Of a DNA stretch of 5,219 bases, positions 1-5,219 are shown in pieces; the stretch's first letter is position 1; each line of letters starts with the position of its first letter. Below the pieces are notes generated by a model. The model saw only the letters and a program-made list of their open reading frames with translations, made no database searches and had not been told where the DNA came from. A program made the position numbers and the translations under genes. Source of the DNA: Candidatus Kapaibacterium sp. (GTDB taxonomy: Bacteria > Bacteroidota > Ignavibacteria > Palsa-1295); NCBI GenBank assembly GCA_025450975.1, contig JANWLI010000071.1:1-5219 (forward strand), read 5' to 3'.

Positions 1-776
1 ATCGCGCCGGATTCGTAGAGCGAATTCTCATTGAAGTAAATATCGTGATGGACGCCAAGCCGATCAAGCGTCTTCTTAATGCTCGCGAAGTTATGCGTCT
101 CGCCGTACTTCTGGAAGAAGAGCATATCGGCATCGCGCTTGCTGTCGCCATGCTCTTTGACGATATCTTTCGCAATATAGACGATCTCGAGTCCATGGTA
201 TCCGTTTTCCGGAAGCTCGACCTTATCACCTAGCTCTTGCAGGTAACGCACCTGAACCGACGCCGCCAGATTCGGCATCTGGTTGCCGGCATTATTGAAG
301 TAGTACTCGCGGGTGACCGTATAGCCTACCCACTCAAGAAGATTTGAGACTGCTGCGCCGAGACAGACCTGACGTCCGTGACCAGCGTGCAGATTACCCG
401 TCGGGTTCGCGCTTACCCATTCAAGGTTGACCGTCTGCTGATTATACTTTGTCGTTTTTCCAAAGTTCGCACCATCGGCGAGAATATCGGCAAGCACCTG
501 CTGATAGAATGCGTTCGTATAACGGATATTGATAAATCCGGGCCCGGCGATCTCAAGCCCGGAGACGAACGACTTCTCGTACGTTAAATTCGTAATAATA
601 TCGGTTGCGACTGCGCGCGGCGATTTCTTCAGCTCTTTTGCGAGCTGCATTGCTATGTTTGTCGAGAGGTCGCCATGATCGGGATTCTGGGGAATTTCGA
701 CTTCGATCGCACCGGTGAAATCCGGAAACATCTTTCTGACTGCGTTGTCTAAGATCGTCCGGTAGTAGTTTTCCAT
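1..776 (-). CDS. argS: Arginyl-tRNA synthetase, N-terminal part (C-terminus off the left edge)
   Basis: Class I aminoacyl-tRNA synthetase that uses ATP to join L-arginine to tRNA-Arg in the cytoplasm. The visible 258 codons start at the ATG whose first base is 776. Residues 1 to about 90 match the ArgRS N-terminal tRNA-binding (Add1) domain, including NPDHGDLSTNIAMQLAK at about 31-47 and GLEIAGPGFINI at about 73-84. The catalytic domain follows, with SANPTGNLHAGHGR at 122-135. This contains the HIGH-class ATP motif as HAGH (130-133), where many ArgRS have HVGH. FNNAGNQM at 160-167 is another typical ArgRS stretch. Family members are usually about 550-590 residues, so more than half, including the KMSKS region and the anticodon-binding domain, is outside the window. 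An in-frame TAG lies immediately upstream of the ATG, so no longer start is possible. The gene is divergent from the plus-strand run. The frame is intact and nothing suggests a pseudogene. Confidence 0.97.
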   Translation of the reverse strand, partial: MENYYRTILDNAVRKMFPDFTGAIEVEIPQNPDHGDLSTNIAMQLAKELKKSPRAVATDIITNLTYEKSFVSGLEIAGPGFINIRYTNAFYQQVLADILADGANFGKTTKYNQQTVNLEWVSANPTGNLHAGHGRQVCLGAAVSNLLEWVGYTVTREYYFNNAGNQMPNLAASVQVRYLQELGDKVELPENGYHGLEIVYIAKDIVKEHGDSKRDADMLFFQKYGETHNFASIKKTLDRLGVHHDIYFNENSLYESGA

Positions 777-793
777 CTAAAGTTGCTAACGTT

Positions 794-799
794 CTCCTT
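794..799 (-). promoter_or_regulatory. Possible Shine-Dalgarno sequence for argS
   Basis: The minus strand reads AAGGAG here, a perfect Shine-Dalgarno core. It sits 17 bases before the argS ATG, longer than the usual 5-10. The in-frame TAG next to the ATG excludes a closer upstream start. It may work with suboptimal spacing or be coincidental. It is the only clear Shine-Dalgarno-like sequence near any start in the window. Confidence 0.35.
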
Positions 800-817
800 A
801 AAAATTCGAGAATCTAC

Positions 818-836
818 AACGCCAAACCTTTGCGTT
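818..836. repeat. Imperfect inverted repeat in the divergent intergenic region
   Basis: The sequence AACGCCAAACCTTTGCGTT forms a dyad. AACG pairs with CGTT and CAAA with TTTG around a CC centre, with one unpaired C at 822. It lies between the divergent argS and SDR genes, so it could be a small operator or a weak hairpin. On the minus strand bases 823-830 read AAGGTTTG, one mismatch from the TAnnTTTG element of Bacteroidota promoters, so it may overlap an argS promoter. No T-run follows, so it does not look like a terminator. It is short enough to occur by chance. Confidence 0.25.
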
Positions 837-859
837 ACGCTCCGTATGCCCGAAAACCG

Positions 860-867
860 TAACTTTG
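860..867 (+). promoter_or_regulatory. TAnnTTTG promoter-like -7 element before the SDR gene
   Basis: TAACTTTG matches exactly the TAnnTTTG -7 consensus known for Bacteroidota primary sigma factors. It ends only 4 bases before the SDR ATG at 872, and no Shine-Dalgarno sequence is present. If used, transcription would begin at or beside the ATG, giving a leaderless or nearly leaderless message. The companion -33 TTG box is poor: a TTG at 830-832 is too far away (27 bases), and a GTTA at 834-837 is better placed but a weak match. The call rests on the motif and its position at the head of the run. Confidence 0.4.
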
Positions 868-871
868 CAGA

Positions 872-1546
872 ATGTCAACACTTTACCTGACCGGATCATC
901 GGGCGGTTTGGGGCGGGTTATCCGCGCCCATTACCTCGATCGCGGCTGGAATGTCGTTGGCCTGGACCGTCACACAGATGCCTTTGAGCACCCAAACTAC
1001 GCCTTTTTCCCGTTTGAGAGCTTCCAGGAGGAGTCCGTAGCCTCGGCATTTGCAGCCGGAGCTGCCCCCTTCGGTGCTCCGAGAGCTGTGATCGCCACGA
1101 TCGGCGGGATCAAGCCCTGGGCCCCTGTCGAAGAAGTTGATATTAATGACTTCGAGTTTGTGTTGAATCTGAATCTGCTTTCGGCGTTTCTGGCTTCGAA
1201 GCATGCAGTACGACTGATGAAGCCGCTCGGTGTTGGTTCTATTATCACCGTCGGCGCAGAAACGGCACTCCGGCCGGAACCTCGCAAGACGTCGTACGTA
1301 GCGGCTAAGGCTGGCGTGATCGCATTCACCGAAACGCTGGCATTGGAGACGAAGGAATACGGCATTAACGCTAACTGCATCGTGCCGACCGTCATTCATA
1401 CGAAGGCGAACGAAGAATGGGGGGCACCGGAGGAGATCAAACGATGGACAGCACCGGAAGACATCGCTTCCCTCTGCTTCCATTTAACAAGCGATGCCGG
1501 ACGCGCGATCAATGGCGCCATCATTCGCATTCCAAATCAACTATAA
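872..1546 (+). CDS. Short-chain dehydrogenase/reductase, dihydropteridine reductase-like
   Basis: A 224-residue single-domain Rossmann oxidoreductase, probably cytoplasmic and NAD(P)H-dependent. The cofactor-binding glycine motif TGSSGGLG is at residues 7-14, so the ATG at 872 gives the expected SDR N-terminus. LDRH at 31-34 ends strand beta-2, where D32 may favour NAD(H). N101 is the likely structural or catalytic Asn, and Y142 and K146 form YxxxK. The catalytic serine expected 13 residues before the Tyr is alanine (A129, in TVGAETAL). Eukaryotic dihydropteridine reductase also has Ala there, in a similar AGAKAAL stretch, and shares the ATIGG-like loop at 75-79 and a late WT-P segment (here WTAPEDIA, 192-199). 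This supports a DHPR-like SDR over a classical ketoreductase, but the substrate cannot be read from sequence and no pterin pathway gene is adjacent. It is first in the run, and its stop is 4 bases before the next ATG. No Shine-Dalgarno sequence is seen. Confidence 0.85.
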   Translation: MSTLYLTGSSGGLGRVIRAHYLDRGWNVVGLDRHTDAFEHPNYAFFPFESFQEESVASAFAAGAAPFGAPRAVIATIGGIKPWAPVEEVDINDFEFVLNLNLLSAFLASKHAVRLMKPLGVGSIITVGAETALRPEPRKTSYVAAKAGVIAFTETLALETKEYGINANCIVPTVIHTKANEEWGAPEEIKRWTAPEDIASLCFHLTSDAGRAINGAIIRIPNQL

Positions 1547-1550
1547 GTTT

Positions 1551-2003
1551 ATGACATTAAAAGACCAGATCACTAACGACCTCACGGCTGCAATGAAAGC
1601 CGGCGAGAAGATCAAGACGGAAACGCTACGCAGCATCCGCGCAGGCATCCTCGAATTTGAAAAGTCAGGATCCGACCGCGCAATGACGCCCGAAGACGAG
1701 ATGAAGATACTTCTCACTGCCTCGAAGAAGCGCAAGGAAGCGATCGAGATGTTCGAGAACAACAATCGTCAGGAGCTTGCCGATAAAGAGAAGGCTGAGC
1801 TGGAAGTCATCTCCGCATACCTGCCGAAGCAGATGTCGCGCGAAGAGATCGAAAAGCGCGCGGCTGAAGTGATCGCCGAAGTTGGCGCCGCAGGACCGGG
1901 TGACATCAACAAGGTCATCCCCGTTCTCATGAAGGAGATGAAAGGCAAAGCAGACGGCAAACTTGTGCAGGAAATTGTAAAAGCAAAACTCGCTGGCGTA
2001 TGA
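1551..2003 (+). CDS. yqeY: YqeY/GatB-like domain protein
   Basis: A 150-residue cytoplasmic protein of the YqeY family (about 148 residues in Bacillus), a stand-alone helical relative of the C-terminal tRNA-binding region of the Asp/Glu-tRNA amidotransferase subunit GatB. No catalytic activity is established for the family. Family landmarks include ETLRSIRAGI at 24-33, SKKRKEAIEMF at 58-68, ELEVISAYLPKQ at 83-94 and a C-terminal GKADGKLVQEIVKAKL at 132-147. An in-frame ATG at 1494, inside the SDR gene, would add 19 non-family residues. The ATG at 1551 begins the conserved MTLKDQI N-terminus and is preferred. It lies 4 bases after the SDR stop with no Shine-Dalgarno sequence. The TGA overlaps the next gene's start in an ATGA, so translation is probably coupled to cvpA. 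Confidence 0.93.
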   Translation: MTLKDQITNDLTAAMKAGEKIKTETLRSIRAGILEFEKSGSDRAMTPEDEMKILLTASKKRKEAIEMFENNNRQELADKEKAELEVISAYLPKQMSREEIEKRAAEVIAEVGAAGPGDINKVIPVLMKEMKGKADGKLVQEIVKAKLAGV

Positions 2004-2524
2004 TCTACGATATCATTATAGCAGTACTGATCCTCATAGCCGTCTGGAAAGGCTGGGGCAAGGGCGCGATCAAGCAGATCATTTCGCTCGGCATTATCAT
2101 TGCCGCTGCACTGTTGGCGAGCGCTCTCGGAACGCCGATCGGCAAAGCCCTCGGCATTGGCCAGCGGTATCTGCAGCCGATCTTCGGATTCTTCATCTTA
2201 TTTGCCGTGCTCTACATCGTCGGTCAGTTCGTTGCGCGTCTCATTAAGCCGAAAGTCGGCGTGAGCGCAGCGATCAATAACTTTATCGGCGCTGCAGTCT
2301 CCGGGCTTAAGATGATCTTCATCATTGGCATCGTCGCTGCATTCCTGCGCATGTTCGGATTTCCGCATGAGGATGATGTGAAGGATACTGTTCTCTATCC
2401 GTTCACGATGAAAACTTCGGCACTCATCGTTTCTCAGGTGCGAGACCTTGTCTCCAACCTCGAATCGAGCGACGAGTACGAAGAAATGGGACCCATCGAT
2501 ACGACCGCTCCCCCGCAGAATTAA
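2000..2524 (+). CDS. cvpA: CvpA family inner-membrane protein
   Basis: A 174-residue integral membrane protein of the CvpA family, named for a protein needed for colicin V production in E. coli. Its biochemical role is unresolved; links to envelope stress are reported for some members. Four hydrophobic segments are visible at about residues 3-16, 26-44, 59-80 and 95-118. The first loop is the family-typical charged turn WKGWGKGAIKQIISL (16-30), and INNFIGAAVSGLKM (92-105) opens the last helix. The tail from about 120 is hydrophilic and acidic, ending in a Pro-rich segment. The ATG overlaps the yqeY stop by 4 bases, and the stop is 2 bases before mutS2. Pairing with mutS2 also occurs in Bacillus, where a cvpA homologue (yshB) and polX lie upstream of mutS2; no polX is present here. 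Confidence 0.9.
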   Translation: MIYDIIIAVLILIAVWKGWGKGAIKQIISLGIIIAAALLASALGTPIGKALGIGQRYLQPIFGFFILFAVLYIVGQFVARLIKPKVGVSAAINNFIGAAVSGLKMIFIIGIVAAFLRMFGFPHEDDVKDTVLYPFTMKTSALIVSQVRDLVSNLESSDEYEEMGPIDTTAPPQN

Positions 2525-2526
2525 CC

Positions 2527-5025
2527 ATGATCGAAGAAGCATCCGCCGAGTATAGTTTTATCTGGGACGATCAGGCCCGCGCACACTATTACGCAAGCAT
2601 TCCAAAAGCATTTCGTACGGCGAGCCAAAAGCTCGACCTGGCCGAGATCGTCGCATCGCATATAACCCTGGCGAACACCGTCGTCGGCAAGTATGCCGTG
2701 ATCGACGAAGTTGTGCCATCGATGGACATATCCGTTATCACGACTTCGCATGCGGAGGTTGAGGAGCTACGCGCATTTGTCGGCACGAACGAGCACCCGT
2801 CGTTCGGTGGCATTCGTGACATTCGTAATCTCCTGCACAAGATCGAGATCGAAGGCAGCACGATCTACGAAGACGAGGGCCTTCCCCTCCTCGACACATT
2901 CCGCGGCATGCGTCTGCTTCGCGACTTCTTCGCCAAGCGTTCGCGCCAGACACCGACGCTCTGGAAAACGGCCGTTCACTTGTTCGACGATCGTATGCTG
3001 GAGATGGCGCTCGATTCCATCTTCGAGGCGAACGGCACCATCAAAGACACGGCGAGCCCTGAGCTTCGCACCATCCGTCGCGAGATCATCGCAACCGGCG
3101 AACGCCTGCGGACAAAACTTGCTGCGCTCATGAAGCGCTACAGTGACGATGCCTGGTTGCAGGAAGAACTGATCACGCAGCGCGAAGGACGTTTCTTTGT
3201 TCCGGTGAAAGCCGAACATAAACGGCATGTTGCCGGCATGATCCATTCGGCTTCGCAGACCGGACAGACGATCTATATCGAGCCTGCCGAGACCATCGAT
3301 CTTAATAACGAACTTCGCTCACTGGAGTTTGACGAGCGCCGCGAGATCGATCGCATCCTGCGCAACATCACCGATCGTATGCGCGAGGCAGTGCCGAAGC
3401 TTTTCCATTCGCTCAAAGCCGCGGCGCATCTCGATGCAGTCTACGCGAAGTGCCGGTATGCGATCAAGATCACTTCAGCGACGCCAAACGTAAAGAGTTT
3501 TAAGAAGCCGCAGGAAGTCGAGCTTTCGATTAAATCTGCCCGCCATCCCTTCCTGATCGAAAAACTTGGACTGCAAAACACGGTCCCCTTCGATCTCGAT
3601 ATGGACTTCGAGCGTCGTACACTCATCCTCACCGGCCCGAATGCTGGCGGTAAGACCGTGCTCTTGAAGTCGATCGGCATTCTCACGCTCATGGCGCAGA
3701 GCGGACTTCCCATCCCTGCACTTCCGGAAGCCGTCATTCCTGTGATGGAGCATATTGGCGTCGATATAGGCGATGCACAGTCTATTGCCGACGATCTCAG
3801 CACGTTCAGCTCGCATATCAACTCGCTCAAGCGAATCCTCGAAGAAACGAACGAGTACAGCCTGATCCTACTCGATGAGATAGGCAGCGGCACTGCGCCT
3901 GAAGAAGGTGGCGCACTAGCAGAAGCAATTCTCGAACATCTGACGAAGCAAGGCTGCATCACCATCGCAACGACGCACTACGGACGTCTCGCAGCATTTG
4001 CCGAAACAGAAAAAGGCGCCTATAATGGCTCGATGGAGTTCAACGAGAAAGATCTGCAGCCGACGTATCGCTTCCGCTCCGATGTTCCCGGCTCATCGCA
4101 TGCATTCGATATTGCCGAGCGATATAAATTTCCCAGCCGCATCACTGCGCATGCACGTGAGCTAGTTGGTGCAAAAACTTCTCGGCTTGACGAACTGATC
4201 ACCTCGCTCAATGCGAAAGAGCAGGATCTTGTCGAGAAGCGCATGACGATCGACAAAGAACTTGGCAAGTCGCGCATCGAACGGATGGAGTACGAGCGCA
4301 AAGCCACAGAGCTAACGCTGCAGAAGAAGAAACTACTAGGCGATGCTTCGCTTGAAGCCGACCGCTTGCTTGCCGATGCCAATCTCTATATCGAGCGTGC
4401 CGTTCGCGAAGCCCGCGAAGCAGCAAAGGCAGAGGCCACACAGCAACCAAAAGAGGAAAAGAAAGAAAGCCTCGCAACATTGCGCGCCAAGCAGCGCAAA
4501 GAACTTGACGAGCTGACCGAGCGCGTCGATCAGCATAAGGTCGAGTCGCAGAGGGCGCCGGTTCGCGAAGAACTTAAGCTTGAAGTTGGCGCAAAAGTGA
4601 AGCTGGTTACGAGCCCCGGGCAAGTCGGCGAAGTTGTTAAGCTCAAAGATAAAGACGCAGAAGTCGTCTTTGGCTCAATGACGATGAAGGTGAAAGCTGA
4701 CAAGCTTGAAGTTGTCTCTAATGCTGATGCTCGCAAAGAAGAGCGCGTTCAGGCACGGTTTGGCGGCTACTTCGAAGATACCATCGAGCAGCGCATCGAT
4801 CTTCGCGGCCTTTATGGCGACGAAGGTGTCATGAAAGTTGAGAAGTACATCGCCGATGCTGCTGCGAAGAATCTCGAACATGTCGAGATCATCCACGGCC
4901 ACGGCACCGGAGCGCTTGGGCGGCGTATTCAGGATTCGCTGAAGGCGAATCCCTTCGTGCGCTCGTTCAGTTATGGCGAACCGGCCGAGGGCGGCGCAGG
5001 AGTTACGATCGTAGAGTTGAAATAA
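2527..5025 (+). CDS. mutS2: MutS2 ATPase with C-terminal Smr domain
   Basis: An 832-residue cytoplasmic MutS2 (785 in Bacillus subtilis). Family proteins act as homodimers; they suppress recombination in some species and, in B. subtilis (RqcU), sense collided ribosomes and help split them. The mismatch-recognition domain of MutS1 is absent. Residues 36 to about 315 are the core/lever region, including GMIHSASQTGQTIYIEP (237-253). The ATPase has Walker A GPNAGGKT (370-377), DDLSTFSSH (422-430), Walker B LILLDE (446-451) and the switch ATTHY (481-485). A charged coiled coil runs from about 545 to 675, a KOW/SH3-like segment from about 685 to 730, and the Smr domain from about 754 to 832, with DLRG (758-761) and HGHGTG (790-795). 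Oddities: about 27 extra N-terminal residues, Ala457 where GTDP/GTEP is usual after Walker B, and Gly798 where the Smr motif usually has Arg. The only usable start is the ATG 2 bases after cvpA; the frame is intact. Confidence 0.97.
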   Translation: MIEEASAEYSFIWDDQARAHYYASIPKAFRTASQKLDLAEIVASHITLANTVVGKYAVIDEVVPSMDISVITTSHAEVEELRAFVGTNEHPSFGGIRDIRNLLHKIEIEGSTIYEDEGLPLLDTFRGMRLLRDFFAKRSRQTPTLWKTAVHLFDDRMLEMALDSIFEANGTIKDTASPELRTIRREIIATGERLRTKLAALMKRYSDDAWLQEELITQREGRFFVPVKAEHKRHVAGMIHSASQTGQTIYIEPAETIDLNNELRSLEFDERREIDRILRNITDRMREAVPKLFHSLKAAAHLDAVYAKCRYAIKITSATPNVKSFKKPQEVELSIKSARHPFLIEKLGLQNTVPFDLDMDFERRTLILTGPNAGGKTVLLKSIGILTLMAQSGLPIPALPEAVIPVMEHIGVDIGDAQSIADDLSTFSSHINSLKRILEETNEYSLILLDEIGSGTAPEEGGALAEAILEHLTKQGCITIATTHYGRLAAFAETEKGAYNGSMEFNEKDLQPTYRFRSDVPGSSHAFDIAERYKFPSRITAHARELVGAKTSRLDELITSLNAKEQDLVEKRMTIDKELGKSRIERMEYERKATELTLQKKKLLGDASLEADRLLADANLYIERAVREAREAAKAEATQQPKEEKKESLATLRAKQRKELDELTERVDQHKVESQRAPVREELKLEVGAKVKLVTSPGQVGEVVKLKDKDAEVVFGSMTMKVKADKLEVVSNADARKEERVQARFGGYFEDTIEQRIDLRGLYGDEGVMKVEKYIADAAAKNLEHVEIIHGHGTGALGRRIQDSLKANPFVRSFSYGEPAEGGAGVTIVELK

Positions 5026-5219
5026 TGAGCTTTAAGAATATTCTCATCGCCAACAGGTCGGAGATCGCCCGGCGCGTCGTTCGCTCAGCCGAAGAATGCG
5101 GCTATCGTACGATCGCCATCTGCTCCCCTCACGACACCGCTGCCCTCTATGCACGTGAGGCAACGGAATGCCATCCGTTAAGCGGCAACTCACCCAAGGA
5201 GTCCTATCTGGACATCGAC
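5025..5219 (+). CDS. Biotin carboxylase-type enzyme, N-terminal fragment (runs off the right edge)
   Basis: The first 65 codons of an ATP-dependent biotin carboxylase. The N-terminus MSFKNILIANRSEIARRVVRSAEECGYRTIAI corresponds to the pre-ATP-grasp Rossmann-like domain, with the NRxEIA signature at residues 10-15. A DTAALYAREA segment and a SYLDID segment follow, in the places where family members have D..ALH...AD and SYLNI. Such domains carboxylate biotin with bicarbonate and ATP. They occur in acetyl-CoA carboxylase (AccC), propionyl- or other acyl-CoA carboxylase alpha subunits, and pyruvate carboxylase. NRSEIA rather than NRGEIA is familiar from pyruvate carboxylases, but 65 residues cannot decide the substrate, so no symbol is given. 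The ATG overlaps the mutS2 TAA by one base (TAATG), which suggests translational coupling. The ATP-grasp domain and any biotinyl domain lie beyond the window. Confidence 0.9.
   Translation, partial: MSFKNILIANRSEIARRVVRSAEECGYRTIAICSPHDTAALYAREATECHPLSGNSPKESYLDID

Noticed and set aside
45..587. Two plus-strand open frames (45-233 and 378-587)
   Set aside because: Both lie antisense to argS, whose minus-strand reading is clearly conserved; their translations show no family features.
777..871. Searched for a tRNA, small RNA, riboswitch (such as a T-box for argS) or terminator
   Set aside because: The region is only 95 bases, with no T-box sequence, no stable GC-rich stem and no T-run.
896..1483. 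Long minus-strand open frames opposite the SDR gene, including 997-1395
   Set aside because: They are shadows of the conserved SDR frame, Cys/Arg- or Ser/Ala-rich with no recognisable domain.
1494..1550. Upstream in-frame ATG for yqeY inside the SDR gene
   Set aside because: The extra 19 residues are translated from the SDR C-terminal coding region in another frame and have no counterpart in YqeY; the ATG at 1551 fits the family start.
2711..3133. 140-residue plus-strand frame inside mutS2
   Set aside because: It is a +1-shifted shadow, very rich in Arg and Ser, and the mutS2 frame is continuous, so there is no frameshift to explain.
3441..3965. 174-residue minus-strand open frame opposite the MutS2 ATPase domain
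   Set aside because: It is fully antisense to Walker A and Walker B of mutS2, with Ser/Arg/Ile-rich shadow composition and no independent start signal.
4381..4470. Repetitive Ala/Glu/Lys-rich stretch in mutS2, considered as a tandem repeat
   Set aside because: It is the ordinary charged coiled coil between the ATPase and Smr domains; no regular DNA unit is visible.
872..5219. Frequent GATC/CGATCG words, considered as a HIP1-like or methylation-linked repeat
   Set aside because: They follow from the common ATC, GAT and CGC codons in these genes; the full GCGATCGC octamer is not prominent.

Overview
This window looks like ordinary chromosomal DNA from a free-living bacterium. It holds six genes, two of them cut by the window edges, and about 95 bases of real intergenic space. 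Four of the six starts are tightly coupled to the preceding gene and lack a Shine-Dalgarno sequence. The first gene of the rightward run has a TAnnTTTG element directly before its ATG. Both traits suggest the Bacteroidota/Chlorobiota/Kapabacteria (FCB) group. That placement is an inference from a few signals, not a phylogenetic result.

Layout: positions 1-776 carry the N-terminal part of arginyl-tRNA synthetase (argS) on the minus strand; its C-terminus lies beyond the left edge. Positions 777-871 are a divergent intergenic region. It holds an AAGGAG-type ribosome binding site for argS, a short imperfect dyad and a TAnnTTTG promoter-like element. From 872 to the right edge there is one compact plus-strand run. 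It begins with a short-chain dehydrogenase resembling dihydropteridine reductase, followed by a YqeY/GatB-like protein, a CvpA-family membrane protein, MutS2, and the first 65 codons of a biotin carboxylase-type enzyme. The junctions are +4 bases, a 4-base ATGA overlap, +2 bases and a 1-base TAATG overlap, so co-transcription and translational coupling are very likely.

The genes share no obvious pathway. ArgS charges tRNA. YqeY is related to the tRNA-binding part of tRNA amidotransferase. MutS2 acts on stalled or collided ribosomes and/or on recombination. CvpA is a membrane protein often found beside mutS2. A loose translation and genome-maintenance theme is the most that can be inferred; the SDR and the carboxylase are metabolic passengers or of unknown linkage.

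I found no mobile element, CRISPR array, RNA gene, prophage trace or clearly novel system. The points worth a second look are modest: a possibly leaderless operon start, an SDR with alanine in place of the catalytic serine (as in dihydropteridine reductase), and departures from the MutS2 family pattern in its N-terminus, D-loop and Smr motif.
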